A stretch of 64,000 nt of DNA from Sciurus carolinensis (lineage: Eukaryota; Chordata; Mammalia; Rodentia; Sciuridae): assembly GCF_902686445.1 (NCBI RefSeq), contig NC_062232.1, positions 20,194,897-20,258,896 on the forward strand, in the 5' to 3' direction. The position numbers and the translations under genes are program-made. Of this stretch, positions 1 to 12,989 are shown piece by piece. The notes beneath the pieces were generated by a model. That model did no database searches and was not told where the DNA came from. It saw only the letters and a list, made by a program, of their open reading frames with translations. Every line of letters begins with the position of its first letter. The stretch's first letter is position 1.

Positions 1-1106
1 CCAAATCTTCAACTTGTTGGCTTAGGATCAGACTTCCTTAACAGGACTCCCATAGCACAAGAAAAAAAAGCAAGAGTCAATAACTGAGATAGATTCAAAC
101 TAAAAAGCTTTCTCTCAGCAAAGGAAATTATCAGCAATGTGAAGAGAGAGCCTACACAGTGGGAGAATATCTTTGCCAATCATACTTCAGATAGAGCACT
201 AATCTCCAGAATCTATAAAGAACTCAAAAAACTCTACACCAAGAATAAAATAACCCAATCAACAAATGAGCTAAGGAAATGAACAGACACTTCACAGAAG
301 AAGATCTACAAGCAATCAACAGATATATGAAAAAATGTTCAACATCTTTAGTAATAAGAGAAATGCAAATCAAACAACAATAAGATTCCATCTCCCCCCA
401 ACTAGAATGGCGATTATCAAGAATACAAGCAATAATAGGTGTTGGTGAGGATGTGGGGAAAAGGGTACACTCATACATTGCTGGTGGGGCTAAAATTAGT
501 GCAGCCACTCTGGAAAGCAGTGTGGAGATTCCTTAGAAAACCTGGAATGGAAACACCATTTGACCCAGCTGTCCTACTCCTTGGCCTATACCCAAAGGAC
601 TTAAAATCAGCATACTACAGAGATACGGCGATGTCAATGTTCATAGCTGCTCAATTCACAATAGCCAGATTGTGGAACCAACCTGCATGCCCTTCAATTG
701 ATGAATGGATAAAGAATAAAGAAACTGTGGTGTATATATATATACAATGGAATATTACAAAGCCATAAAAAATAATAAAATTATGGCATTGCAGGCAAGT
801 GGATGAAATTGGAGAATACCATGCTAAGTGAGATAAGCCAATCTCAAAAAACCAAACGAGGAATGATCTCACTGATAAGTGGATGATGACACGTATTGCT
901 GAGTGGGAGGGGGCAAGAATGGAGGAAGGAGGGACTGTATAGAGGAAAAAGGGGTGAGAGGGGTGAGGGGGAAGGAAAAAATAACAGAATGAATCAAATA
1001 TCATTACCCTAGGTAAGTGTATGATTGCACAAATGTTTGCCTCTACTTCAGGTACAAACAGAGAAACAAGATGTATCCCATTTGTTTACAATAAAAATAA
1101 ATTAAG
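1..1106 (+). mobile_element. L1 3' portion (ORF2 C-terminus and 3' UTR), continuing off the left edge
   Basis: The sequence matches other L1 copies in the window, notably 34945-35890. It covers the ORF2 C-terminal region (for example FLRKPGMETPFDPA, 439-768) and a purine-rich 3' UTR, ending in a short A-rich tail (aataaaaataaatt) at about 1104. The ORF2 part is disrupted by indels near 380 and 490. Confidence 0.85.
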
Positions 1107-1209
1107 GGGGCTGGGGAGATAGCTCAGTTGGTAGAGTGCTTGCCTTGTAAGCGCAAGGCTCTGGGTTTGATCCCCAGCACTCCAAAATAATTAATTAATT
1201 AAAAAAATA
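1107..1209 (+). mobile_element. ID SINE (tRNA-derived)
   Basis: The tRNA-like head ggggctggggagatagctca has an A box (tagctcagttggtag) and B-box-like gggtttgatcc, and ends ccccagcactcc with an A/T-rich tail. This is a rodent ID element rather than a working tRNA gene. Confidence 0.85.
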
Positions 1210-1600
1210 ATGAGAATATTATGGTATTTGCAGATAAAGAAAGGAATTGGAGAATATCATGCTAAGTGAAATATGCCAATCCCAAAATACCATAGGTCGA
1301 TGTTTTCCCTGATAAGTGGTTGATGATATTATTATAGGGGTTGGGGTGTGGGGGGTGAGAGAAGAATGGAGTGACTTTAGATTATGTTGAGGAAAATGAG
1401 AGGGAGGAGGGAATGGGAGTATGAAAAACGGTGGACTGAGACAGACATCATTACCCTATGTATATGTATGATTACACGAATGGTATGAATCTACATCGTG
1501 CACAGCCATAGCAGTGAAATGATGTACCCGATTTGTGTACAATGAATCAAATGCAGTCTGTAAAAAATAAAAAATAAATAAAATTTTTAAAAAGAATATA
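1207..1600 (+). mobile_element. L1 3' UTR fragment of a second subfamily
   Basis: It starts at 'gagaatattatggtatttgc' and ends cagtctgtaaaaaataaaaa near 1580. It matches the direct part of the L1 at 31762-32153, but differs from the preceding copy in its 3' end. Confidence 0.75.
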
Positions 1601-4600
1601 TTAATTTGACTTTGAGAATTCCAAGACTTATGTAAAAGAGAAGACTAACTGCCCACTAAATAATAACGACAGAATTTCTCTTACAAAAGAGCTAAAAGTA
1701 TATGTCCTGAGAGTATTTTTTCAAATCAATGCTATGATTCTATCATAAACAATATATTTATAATAAATATCACATTAATTTTTCCATATAGTGACTTTAT
1801 TACTAACTTTATAGTTTGGACAAATTTTTAAAGCATGATTTTTATTATTAAGTAATGAGTAATATTATAAAAAAGCAAAAAATACTAAAACAGAAAGAAC
1901 TGAACAGAGTTGAGAGTAATACATGAATCAAAATTATGTTATGTATTGTTAAAAAATCTTTCCCATTTTTGAGCAGAGATAGCTGGTAACCCTCTTCCTT
2001 ATATCTTGTTCAGCCTTTGCTCTTTTCATGGCTTTGGTCAAATTCCAGTAAATATAAACCATATGGATGAGTGAAAGCTTCCTATTTATACGCTTCAGTT
2101 TGTCTTTATAATCCATTTAATAAAACCCATGCGACTGGCCAAGTAGGACAATGCACATAAAATACTTTCTTGTACAATATGAGTTCTCAACAAATTAGTT
2201 ATTATTTTTTAATATTTTCCCTACCTCATTAATCTTTTCTCTGTGTTCTCATGACCCATTAACAAAAAGATACTTTAGAGAATGGAATAGGAATACCTGT
2301 GGGCCCTCTTTTATAATTCACTCACACCTTAGATCTCTATAAAGTAGTCTGGGGAACTAAGCTAATTAATATTTTTTCTCCCTTAGGACTTAGCTTGTCT
2401 GTGGCAGTTGCTAACTTGGCTTCCCATTCCCTCTTACCTGTCCTATGTGTATACAAATACACACAAAGAAAGTTAGTTCTAACAGTCTACTAAAAGTTAA
2501 AATAAAAGAAAACAAATGAGGAACAAATAAAAACCTCTTAGCTGAACAGATTTTAAATGTTCCTAATAGTATCCATTTCATTTTCAACAATACTTCCTAA
2601 ATTAATTAGAATTTTATCATTTTTGGAAGGAATTCTTTACATTTTTTAAATTAATTTAAGAGTTTTCTAACAATACTCTTCCTTAGAGAAAAAAATATAT
2701 ATGCCTCTAGTTTTAACTCAATTAAACTTATCTGTTTGTTTGGCATTCTTCCCCCCCTTAAATTCATATAACTTTCATTTTTTCAGATGAGGAAAAATTT
2801 AGCCCCTAACCAATCACAACTTATCATTATTAACACATTGCTAATTTTTTTGGCAAATTATTCCCTTCCAAGCAAATTAATGTCATATTACTTGAGGTTT
2901 CTTTTATATTATTTAAGTTTCCTAGAGAATGTAAATTAATATTTTTTTAGTTTTAGTAAGCATCAGTGGGAAAGAATAAATACTCAGACAAACAGGCTAG
3001 TCCAGTAGAAACAGAGGCCTAAGAAGGTAAATGTTTGGTCAAGTTCCAAGGCATGCTGGAGCTGAGCCACCACGGAAATTCACATGTCCTAGTTTCAGTT
3101 TAGTATTCTCTGTATCACTCTTCCTTATGTTATATTATCATTGCTATGCCTTTGAAAATACTGGGAAGTAAGAGCAATTTGTTTCTTTTATGTTGAAAGT
3201 TACTGTAAATGGAAAGAAATTTTAAATGAACTGTAAACCCTGTTGATTTCCACTTAGGGCACTGAAGATATATAGACAAGCTCATTCATACTGCATACAC
3301 CCTTCTAGAATGGTACTTAATACATGTATTCATTAAATAAATTATAAGCAGGAAGAAAGTAGTCCCTGAGTTGATTAAAAAACAAAATATTAATGATGAA
3401 ACAACATTGTGAATTTTAATGTCTGAATGTAGCCTTTTGGTTGGGGAATTACAGAACTTAATTTTGCCTACTGGGGCAAATATTCTATTGAAGCTGCTAT
3501 TCAATGGATGCTAGCCCTCAGCAGGTACAATCATTTCAAATAGGATAAAAAACTATAGTATTTTGAGACTTTAAATCCTTTTGCTCTAAATTAAATACAG
3601 TATATACCACTTGGTAGCTCCAGCTAATATTATGATCAGAAATTATGGAAGAATATATTTTTCTAGGTGTGAATTTTAAGATTCCAGCTGATGACAAATA
3701 TCTCTGCATAATCCCCTCACATTGAAAACAGGAAGAAATACCACTTCTATGATCAGATTACTATTACATGTCATATTTGGTTATAAGAAAGGAGACTGTC
3801 CATGGTAGACCTAACCTAAGCAGATAAGTTCTTAAAAGTGACACCAATCTTCCTGATGAAAGGGATTTAAATTTCTGGAGATTCTGCACGAAGGAGATTC
3901 TTCACTGCATGCTTTGAAAATGGACAGGGTTACATGGTGAAAACTGCAAATTCTAGGAGCTAAGAGTGGTGCATGTCTAGCATCTAGCAAATAAAGAAGT
4001 GAGGACCTCGGTTTTACAACTATATGAAACATAATTCTATCAACATACGAAATCCTTAAAAACAGATCCTTACCCACATCCTCTTGATAAGAATGCTGCA
4101 CATCGCACAGGATACCTTGAGCCTGAGGAACTGAACAGAAAACAAAGATAAGCTGCACCCAATCTACAGAAAGGAAATAGGTGCTATTTTGAGCCACCAA
4201 GTGTATGAAAATTTATAGAAAACCAAGGCACTCAGTATCTCAAAGGATGGGTAAAGTACTTTCACAAAGTTTCATTCCAATAAATATTTACTACAACTAG
4301 TAATTTTGTTACAAAGTGTCTTCCTTTATGTACTTTCATTCAATTTTCCCATTAACTCAGTAAGAAGAATTTGTTTATTCTTCACCCTGAATTTTTTTTT
4401 AGAATAGGGACCCATGCAGAGTAATTTTATTGCTCAAAATCATAGAGGCAGACAATGAAATAATGCCTAAAATTTAAATCAAGGCAAGGTATAATTAAGT
4501 AATCATGCTTTTAAAAGTGTGAGGCCTGGACTAGTATTAAACATTTAAGATTCACCAGGGCTGAGTCTAGGATAAGGCAAATAAAGTATTGGCCTTTAAA

Positions 4601-5610
4601 TTAAAAATTTAAAGTAAGAAAGAACCTAAAAAGATCTTTTATCAACAGAATGAAGCTCAAGAAGGAGAAAGCCATCAAAACGTCAGTTGTTCATTGGCAG
4701 CATGAACACTGAAATGATTGCAATGATATTGGAAACAGATTTAAAGATGGACAATTAGTCCAAATTGGACTGGAGCAGAATTGGGGTAAAATTTTTGCCA
4801 GATCTTGTATGATACCTTCTTCTGCTTGAGAAGATCTTATTATATCATTCAGGGAAGAGGAAGATTCGTGCAAGACAGGGAGAGAGAAAATTATAGCAGA
4901 TATAAAACCCTTAAATTTAGTTATAATGGTTAAATGGTGATAAACCTAAGCCTCCCTACCCATAGTGGAGTGTCTTTGCTGTATGATATTCTATATTTCC
5001 AGACATAGTAGTCTAGAAATATGCTCCAAAAGTTATATGCTTAAGAAGTAACTATTAACTGCAAAATCTGAACATTTAACTTACTAACAAGTGAAGTGAG
5101 AAATTGGAAATTTTCTTTTAATAAAACTATGAAAACATTAGCATACTTTTCAAACAAATGAAGTATTTCTGCATTCACCAAGTAATGAATATAATTCTGA
5201 CATAAACTCCATTACAAGAATCCTATATTGAACATGTTTGTCACCTCAGAAGAAAGAGGGCCACAATTTATATTTTAGGTTTACATGTGTACCAGGATAG
5301 ATAATAACAACACTTAATTCTTGCCAAATCCATATTAGAACTTATGAAGAAACAAAATAAAACCCAATTTGCATGCTGACTCACAAGCTGTGTGGAAAGA
5401 ACACAAAGATTAGGGCCTGAACACAGATTATTCTAATAATACTCATTAATAACCTTTATTAATAGATGAGTAATTCAACCAATTATCAACTGGTTTAGGT
5501 TGTTTTATTTAAAATTATAAGAATAATAAAATTTTGTTACATTTTAACAAAGAACTTATCTAAATTTTTCCCATGCCCTGAGACTTTCTGTGAGGTTGAA
5601 TTTAAATAAG
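1601..5610. other. AT-rich non-coding DNA, no gene recognised
   Basis: Only short chance open frames occur on either strand. No MAGE exon, RNA gene or clearly assignable repeat was recognised. Confidence 0.5.
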
Positions 5611-5619
5611 ATAGACTAA

Positions 5620-6490
5620 TTAATCTGGTGGAGGAAATTTCAAAGCAGTATAACATTCAGGCAGTGGAATGGATATTGCCAGCAGTTTTTAGCCAGTTTC
5701 ACTGTGAAACTGGAGAGTAGAGAGCAGAAAACAGAGGAAGGGGAAGTTAAAAATTTGCAATTTGACCAGAAAACCACATGTAAAATGGGCCAAGAGAGGT
5801 GTGGTTGAGATTACAGTCACTAAAGAGATGTTAAAATGCAACAGAGAGCACAAGAGAGATGCCTTGAAGGAATCTTGGAAATTGGAAAGACCATACCCAT
5901 TGCAGGTTCAAGGATGTAAAAGTAAAAATACCTTTAAGATGAGACCATGGGAACACCCTATTTGCACTGGATAGTCTAGGAAGTTATTTCGCTATGCCCA
6001 GCTGCACAGGCACTCAGAGTACACTGCAGCCCTGTTCCCAAGGGACTCATCTACTGCTCAAACTGGTGGTAGACCTTGGCATTGCACACTTGGTATTGGT
6101 TCTTCAGGAATGCAGGATGCTGGAGTTAAGGCATCATGAAGGCTTCCATTGAGATTTAAAAAGGAAGACCTGGAAGGCCAGGCAAAGTGTGTCAGGGTTG
6201 AAATATCTGTAGGCTGCCACTGAGAGGGAAATATGTGCAGCTCTGAAGGTAAAGCCAAAGCTGAAATGGAGATCCCAGGAATTAAGATATGCCAATAATA
6301 TGGACTGTGTGCTGAGGAATGCTGCTGGTTATGGAGAAAGCCAAGCTAAGAAAGAGGCCATTGTCACTGCAACCAGCAAGGACAATGGTGGGCAATGCTG
6401 GAACTGTTAATACTGTGAGGACTCTTGGAGATGGACTAAATGCATACTTCATTGTGAAATAGACATGAGCATTTGGGGACTGTGGTGGAA
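5620..6490 (+). mobile_element. MaLR-type (ERVL-like) internal remnant
   Basis: Non-coding sequence runs directly into the LTR at 6491. It contains phrases reminiscent of MaLR internal regions (gatattgccagcagttttta, aatttgcaatttgaccag) and a typical pre-LTR end (gcatttggggactgtgg). The family assignment rests on recall of consensus style, so it is moderate. Confidence 0.5.
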
Positions 6491-6921
6491 TGTTATGGTT
6501 TGGATATGAGGTGTCCCCCAAAGTTTCTTGTATTTGTGCAGGAATATTTAGAGGTGAAATTATTAGATCATGAGAACTAAAACCTAATCAGTCCATCCTT
6601 GTTTGAATGGACTAATTGAGGAGTAAAATTGTATACAGATAGGGTGAGACTAAAGGATAGGTCACTGACAGCATGCCCCAGAAGGATTCATCATCCCTGT
6701 GGCCCCTTCTCCTTGCCCTCTTTGCTTTCCAGTCACCAGAATTGATCAGCTTTCTTCCACCACTGCCCTTCCATAATGGTGTTCTGCCTCACCTCAGGGG
6801 AAAGCAGTGAAGTCAATCAACATGGACTGACTCTCAAACCATGAGCCAAAGTAAACTTTTCCTTCTCTAAAATGTTCTTGTCAGGTATTTTAGTCACAGT
6901 GAAAAAAAACTAACTAACACA
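6491..6921 (+). mobile_element. MaLR-like LTR (3' LTR of the preceding remnant)
   Basis: The element starts tgttatggtttggatatgag and ends taactaacaca, so TG...CA. It shares structure with copies at 43848-44270 (+) and about 26846-27262 (-). A late agccaaagtaaac and a gtcaggtattttagtcacag near the end are typical. Confidence 0.6.
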
Positions 6922-6989
6922 AATACAAACTGAAACTGTAGTACAGCCCTGGTCACCTGCAAAATCTTCTATATCCAGTTGTTTTGAAG

Positions 6990-9060
6990 CCCCTTAAACC
7001 AAGTGGTAAAGGAAAAACTCATCACTATAATAATTCTTATAAGCCACACAAGAAGATGGAAAATTACTCAACCAATTTAATGGGCTAGCTCTCCTTGATA
7101 CAAAAACTAGATGAGGATGTCCCAGGAAAAGTACACGAAACCAGGCTCACACATATGAAGAAGGATATTCTAAATAAAGTTGTAGCCAACTTAATATAGC
7201 AGTGAATTAAATGAAGAAATAAGGAAACAGGCTGTGCCTAAGGAAATCAGAACACATCACATTAGAAAAATGTGCACTGGAGTTTACTGTTAACAGAGAA
7301 GAAAAAGCATTTGACCATGTGCAGAGGTAAAGAAAAAATTTGGTTAAAGGTTCAATAATAGTTTGTGGTAATAACTTCTAGCAAACTCATATTATAACAG
7401 AGTTTTCGTATCAACAAATCAAGGCAACCCTACATAGATGTGAAATGTTAGAAGCATTTCCAATAAAGTCTGAATTAAGACACAAAAGAATGGTACCAAT
7501 TGTCACTGATCAAACTTGAACTTGATTGTACAGCTAGCATATAGCTATACACAAGAACACCAAAATAAAGTAGGAATAAAAATCCTAAAATTTTTATTGA
7601 ACATCAAAATGCCTGAATTCAAATTCAAAACCATCTTGATCAAAAAGAACAAAGTGGGAGGCATTACACTGCCTGATTTTTTAATATACCACAAAGCTGT
7701 AGAAATGAAAACAGCATAGTTGACATACAAAGAGATACACAGAACAAATGAACATAATAGAGAGCCAAGAAGTAAACCCACACATATAAAGTCAACTAAT
7801 TTTTGACAAAGGTGCTAAGAATATACCCTGGAGAAAAGACAGTCTTTTCAACCATGGTGCTGAGAAAATTGAATATCTACATGCAGTAAAATGAAACTGT
7901 ATATTTCCAATCTCTTATCAGTTACAAAACTCAACTCAACATGGAATAAGACTAAAATCTAAAACATGGAACTACTAAGAGAACACATAGGGGAAACACT
8001 TCAGGATACTAACAGCAAGTTTTTTTTTTTTTGACAATATCCCTAAAGCATAGGAAACAGAAGCCAACATAGAAAATAATATTATATCAAACTAAAAAAA
8101 TATAGTTTCTGTTCAGGAAAGGAAACAAATCAAGTAAAGAAATAACCTACAGAAAAAGAAAAACCTTGCAAATTATACACCTTAACAGGGGCTAATGTCT
8201 ATAACATATAAGTAACTCCATATAACAACTCAATAATACAAAAGCATACAAAAACTCAATAATGACAAAACAAATAACCAATTTTAAAGTGAATAATAGA
8301 GCTAAATAGACATTTCCCAAAAGAAGATTTAAAAAATGGCCAAAAGTTACATTAAAAAATTGTTCAACACCACAAATGAGAGAAATGAAAATCAAAACCA
8401 CAATGCGATATCATCTCACTCCAGTAAGTATGGCTAGAATCAAAAGGCAAAGTTAAGAAGTGTTGGTGAGGAGTTAGAGAAAAGGAAACACTACTATAGT
8501 GTTGATGGGAATATAAATTAGTATAGTCATTATAGATAACATGTAAGTTCCTCAAAAAATTAAAAGTAGAATTACCATATGATCTAGCAACCCCACTACT
8601 ACATATCTGAAGGAAATGAAATTAGAATTTTGAAGCAGTATCTGCACTCCCATGTTAAATAAAGCAGTATTCACATTAGTCAAGAAACTGAAATAAACTT
8701 AGTGTCCATTAACTGAAGAATAGATAAAGAAAAGTGGTACATCTACACAATGAAATATTATTCATCCATGAAAAAGAATGGAATCCCATCATTTGAAACA
8801 ACACAAATGGAACAAGAGATCATTATGCTAAGTGAAATAAGCCAAACACAGAAAGACAAATGCTGCACAATCTCTCTCATAAGTGAACTATTTTTAAAAG
8901 CTGGCCTCATAGAAGTTGAGAGCAGAATGGTGGTTACCAGAGGCCAAAAAGAATATGGATAGGAATGACTGATCAAAGAACACTAAGTTATAGCTAGGAT
9001 TAAGAAGTTCTGATGTGACATTGCACATCAAGGTGACTATAAAATAAATAAATAAATATA
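6990..9060 (+). mobile_element. Old degenerate L1 (ORF2 part and 3' UTR)
   Basis: Scattered ORF2 remnants are recognisable, such as the piece at 7516-7719 with KKNKVGGITLPDFLIYHKAV. The 3' end carries aagtgaaataagccaaacac (about 8830). It has many stops and indels and lies directly upstream of the MAGEB gene 1 block. Confidence 0.7.
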
Positions 9061-9780
9061 TATATACACACATATATACATTTATATATAGTATACATCA
9101 AAAATCTAGGACTTTTAATATTTTTAATATAAATAAATGTTTGAGTAGATATAAATGTTTACTGAGTTAAAAATTCATGTATGTTTGTGTATGTATATAT
9201 GTGTGTGTGTGTATATATATGACATTGGAATATCCTGTAAATGTATATAATTTGTATATTTTAATATATCAGTTAAAAATTAATTTAAAAACAGAAACAA
9301 CATCCAAAAGAAAAGAATAAATATTTACAAAACTTTATCAAAGCAACTGTAAAAATGAACTCACTCAGGTACAAGATATATCAAATGAACTTCAGTTCTC
9401 ATACCTCCTCCCCCTCACCTCCCAGACATACAAAAGAATGTGATCTTATTTGATCTTCTGTATGAATTTTGCCTTATTAAACATTGTGCCTTATTTTATT
9501 AAATTGTTGGAATCCAGTTCTGTATTTTGGAAATGTAACATTGTATTTTATTCTTAATTAACAAACACTTTTCTTTTAAAAATTCTAAAATCCTTATAAT
9601 GTTTGTATTTGCCTGTTGTTATATCATTGCTTATCTGTTTTTTTGAATTTATTCATTACATGAATTCATAAATTAAAAAAAGAATAAGAGCAATATACTA
9701 TGTTTAATAATGGTGAATATAATATTGTACAGATGTTTATTGTGCTGAAATTATTTATGTATTTAACATTTTACCTGATG
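9040..9780. repeat. AT-rich simple-repeat tract and flanking non-coding DNA
   Basis: aaataaataaataaatatat with interspersed TA/CA and TG dinucleotide runs spans about 9040-9240. The remainder to 9780 is AT-rich with no recognised feature. Confidence 0.6.
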
Positions 9781-10080
9781 GAGCTGGCCTCAAGTTAGCA
9801 TTAGGGAGGTGGAGCAGCATCCATCAGTAATCAAGATAAGATACTGAGCAAGGATTGAGAGGACCATCTACCCAACTAAAGGGACTACAGAGATACACCA
9901 GCATGAATGTTAGCCTCAGGCTTCAGGTTTCATATTAATTCCTACTCAGGACTCTCAGGGAAATGAGAGCTTTGGTCTGAGACCAATTGATATAGTTCAG
10001 CAGAGGGAGAAGCCCCAACAATAGTAAAAAAAAAAAAAAAAAATCAATGATAAGAGTCCTGCCCCTATTATGCAAGCAAG
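9780..10080 (+). repeat. MAGE-type 5'-flank repeat units upstream of gene 1
   Basis: The segment has the degenerate modules seen 5' of MAGE genes: a 'ctactcaggactctcaggga' piece followed by 'ttggtctgag' and 'cagcagaggga'. The same order recurs near 47,515-47,570 upstream of MAGEB gene 2. A further unit lies at 10310-10450 inside the predicted intron (cctcaagtcagcagagga then ggagtc). An A run occupies 10026-10043. Confidence 0.55.
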
Positions 10081-10085
10081 ATCAA

Positions 10086-10145
10086 GTGGGCGGGGCCGGA
10101 AGTGAATAATGGTCACTTCCGGCTCACTGGGCTGTGGATTCCAGG
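10086..10145 (+). promoter_or_regulatory. Predicted promoter and first exon of MAGEB gene 1: GC box plus inverted ETS pair
   Basis: A GC box (gggcggggc, 10088-10096) abuts an ETS motif ccggaagtg (10096-10104). Its inverted partner cacttccgg lies at 10114-10122. MAGE promoters are known to be driven by paired ETS sites whose CpGs must be unmethylated. A consensus splice donor (agg|gtaag, GT at 10146-10147) follows 23 bp later. The first exon would therefore be very short, with an intron of about 430 bp to the acceptor at 10578. The start site was not measured. Confidence 0.65.
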
Positions 10146-10578
10146 GTAAGGCCTGCAGAGGGAGGAGTTCTAGGAACCGCCAGGTTTCAAGGTGAATGTA
10201 TGGGACACTCCTCTCCCAAAATAGAAACAGCCCCCTACTCTACCTACCGTGCCCCCAGTCCTGAACGGCCCAAAGCATAGCCATTAGGCTTATCACTCTC
10301 ATACTTCCTCTTAGCACTCTGTGGGATGGGAAGCTCTAGTTGGAAGCAGGCTGCCTCAAGTCAGCAGAGGAAGGAGTCGAAGCATTGCTCAGAAGTAAAG
10401 ACAATATCCTGAGTTAGAACTGAAGTAACGAACTCCCCCAGAACAGGGCCCCACCCTGCCCTTGCCTTGGGGGGTTCCTAAAGCATTTCTCCCAAGGGAA
10501 CTAACAGAGACAGTCATTCTTGAAACCAAGGTAGAATCTAATGAGGCTGTATATATTTTCTCATTTTTCATCTTCTAG

Positions 10579-10640
10579 GGGTGACCTCTTCATCAATCCA
10601 ACTGTTTATACTAAAGCCTGTTGTCCCTATCGGAGTTATT
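10579..10640 (+). other. 5' UTR part of MAGEB gene 1 coding exon, with splice acceptor
   Basis: A pyrimidine-rich run ends in ctcatttttcatcttctag with AG at 10577-10578. This is a good 3' splice site 62 bp before the start codon. MAGEB genes typically carry the whole coding region in the last exon after short non-coding exons, which fits. Splicing is predicted, not observed. Confidence 0.65.
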
Positions 10641-11681
10641 ATGCCTCGAGGTCAGAAGAGTAAGCTCCGAGCCCGAGCAAAACGCCGCCAGGCCCGCAAT
10701 GAGAACCAGGGTCTGGGAGCTGCTCAGGCCACTGAAACACAGGGAGAAGAGTCCAGACCCTCTGCCTATACTTTCTTTGAGAATAAACCCCAGAATGTTT
10801 CTGATCCTGGCATACCTGGAACTCCTAGGTTGCCTCAGGGAGTCCCCTCCACCACTAATCCTACTAAGACAGCTGACTCAAACATGGATTCAGATGAAGG
10901 TGCCCAAAGCCAAGATGAGGGAAGTTCAGATTCCTGTCAGGTTAGTCAGGGCTGGCGCAAAGACCCCTTAAACAAGAAAGTGGTTTTACTGGTACAGTTC
11001 CTAATAGACAAATATCAAAAGAAAGAGCTGATTACAAAGGCAGACATGTTGAAGTATGTTATCAAAAAGTATAAGTATCGCTTCAATGAGATCCTCAGGA
11101 GAGCCTCTGAGCACATGGAGCTGGCCTTTGGTGTTGACTTGAAGGAAGTGGATCCCATCAGGCACTACTATGCTCTTGTCAGCAAACTAGACTACACCCT
11201 TGATGGAACAATGGGTGATGAAGAGAACATGCCGAAGATGGGCCTCCTGATGATTGTACTGGGTGTGATCTTCATGAAAGGCAACTGTGCCCCTGAAGAG
11301 GAGATCTGGAATGTGCTGAATATGATGGGTGTATATGCTGATAGGAAGCACTTCATCTATGGGGAACCCAGGAAGGTCATCACTGAAGATTTGGTACAGC
11401 TAAAGTATCTGGAGTCCCAGCAGGTCCCAAACAGTGACCCTCCACGTTATGAATTCATGTGGGGACCAAGAGCCCATGCTGAAACTAGCAAGATGAAAAT
11501 CCTAGAGTTCTTGGCCAAAATCCACGATACTACCCCCAATGCCTTCCCATCCTGGTATGAAGAAGCTTTGAAAGATGAGGAAGTGAGAGCCCGAGCCAGA
11601 GTAGCAGCGAGAGCTCACAATGCTGCTCTGGCCAGTTCACGTTCCAGGGCCATGGCCAGCAGCTTCTCCCATGCTAAGTGA
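10641..11681 (+). CDS. MAGE family member B protein, 346 aa (MAGEB gene 1)
   Basis: An intact single-exon open frame encodes 346 residues, the usual size for MAGE-B. It begins with [19 protein letters not shown], the typical MAGEB N-terminus. The frame is open upstream to about 10581 but has no earlier ATG, so 10641 is the start (A at -3). Residues 1-105 are a low-complexity, acidic and Ser/Thr/Pro-rich tail. The MAGE homology domain spans about 110-310 and carries [46 protein letters not shown] and [16 protein letters not shown]. The C-terminus is Arg/Ala-rich. MAGE proteins bind RING E3 ubiquitin ligases through this domain; which partner applies here is unknown. MAGEB genes are usually testis- and tumour-restricted. 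By eye it resembles the MAGEB10/MAGEB18/MAGEB16 group more than gene 2 does, but the ortholog is not settled. Confidence 0.95.
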   Translation: MPRGQKSKLRARAKRRQARNENQGLGAAQATETQGEESRPSAYTFFENKPQNVSDPGIPGTPRLPQGVPSTTNPTKTADSNMDSDEGAQSQDEGSSDSCQVSQGWRKDPLNKKVVLLVQFLIDKYQKKELITKADMLKYVIKKYKYRFNEILRRASEHMELAFGVDLKEVDPIRHYYALVSKLDYTLDGTMGDEENMPKMGLLMIVLGVIFMKGNCAPEEEIWNVLNMMGVYADRKHFIYGEPRKVITEDLVQLKYLESQQVPNSDPPRYEFMWGPRAHAETSKMKILEFLAKIHDTTPNAFPSWYEEALKDEEVRARARVAARAHNAALASSRSRAMASSFSHAK

Positions 11682-12340
11682 AATCTGAGTCTGGTTCTTC
11701 ACTTTTCATTGAAAAGGTCTGTCAACCTCCTAATAGTGGAGGGCAAGTTAGGGGCTAGAGGGAATAAGTGAGTATCATTTTACCTTCTTGTTGTATACTG
11801 GTAACTTGGAGTTTTTACCATTCTTTCCTTTTATTCTAGGTTATATTTCAAATATTGAAGTTTGAGGAAGATTATTTTCTTTGTGGATGAGAAGAACAAT
11901 GAGCATTCTTAGTGGATGGCCAGGGTGGGTCTGAAGGGAAAACAGTGTGTATGTTTGTGTTTCTGTTCTAAATGCCTAATTCAGAGTATTGTGTTGTATT
12001 TTGAATGTTTCTTTTAATAGGCTTAAATACTTTAGAATATAAAATTATTAATGACTTTATTTACATATTTACTGATGTTTAATAGTCTTAAGATTAGGAG
12101 TTTTATTATTTTGTAAAACAAATTGGTAAATCTTTCATAGTGAACCAGAATAAGAAAACCTGGCAGTGGAATAGGCATTTCCTTCAAAATTGAAAAGAAT
12201 TTGGCAATAAAATTTGAGGAATCAAGAAATAAAGAGGGGAAAAAATAAAAGATGTTCAGTTCCCAATTCCATTTCAGTTTGTTCTCTGAAAGATATGTAG
12301 ATTTATTTAGCTTATTAAAAATATAGAAAAAAATAAATGT
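11682..12340 (+). other. Probable 3' UTR and polyadenylation region of MAGEB gene 1
   Basis: AT-rich non-coding sequence follows the TGA stop. AATAAA hexamers occur at 12206-12211, 12228-12233, 12244-12249 and 12332-12337. Which is used cannot be told from sequence. A diverged version of this 3' flank also follows the MAGEB pseudogene, up to about 19,000. Confidence 0.45.
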
Positions 12341-12664
12341 TTATAAACTAGACTTTGTGCTCACTGGCTCATTTGTTTTCCAATATTAATTGAGTATTTG
12401 CTCTTTGCAAGTCATTTTGTTAGAAATAGGGAAAGTTGGACACAAAACACCCAGCCCTGCTTAAAACTTTACAGTCAAATAACAGTAATCCTATAAGGAA
12501 AATGGTAAAGTACCTTCTAAGACCAAAAAGACAAGCAATGAGAAGGAAGTAGGAAGGGATTTGGAAAAAGTGAGGGAGGGTATCTGGTTACAAATAAGAA
12601 AGTAAAAATACCCTGAGTAAAGGCCCTTTGAGGCTTTGGGAAGCCATGGTCCTTGTGTGTGATA

Positions 12665-12987
12665 CACAGTTAGCCTTCTGTACCAATGGGTTCCACACCC
12701 ATGAATTCAATCAATCACAGCCCAAAATCATTTAGGAAAAAAACTGCATGTGTACTGAACATGTATAGATCTTTTCTTCTTATCCTTGTTCCCGAATGAT
12801 ACATTATAAGAACTGTTTGCATAGCATTTACTTTATATTAGGTATAAGTGATGGTGAGATGATTTAAAGTACACAGGATTACATAGGTATATGAAATCCT
12901 ATGCTATTTTATATAAGGGACATGAGCATCCATGGATTATGATATCCTAAGGGACCAGTCCTCCAAGGATACTAAGGGATAATTGTA
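12665..12987 (+). mobile_element. Tigger/pogo-like DNA transposon, non-autonomous
   Basis: The ends are imperfect inverted repeats: cagttagccttctgtacc at the left and ggatactaagggataattg at the right. TA dinucleotides flank them. The body (gtgtactgaacatgtataga, gagcatccatggatta) fits a mammalian Tc1/mariner-Tigger MITE with no transposase. Confidence 0.65.
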
Positions 12988-12989
12988 CT

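Noticed and set aside
1107..1183. Possible tRNA gene with A and B boxes
   Set aside because: It is followed by ccccagcactcc and an A-rich tail, and is repeated elsewhere in the window. It is an ID SINE.
10581..10640. Upstream extension of the MAGEB gene 1 frame by 20 codons
   Set aside because: The extension has no ATG, and the conserved MPRGQKSK start is at 10641. The upstream part begins just after a splice acceptor.
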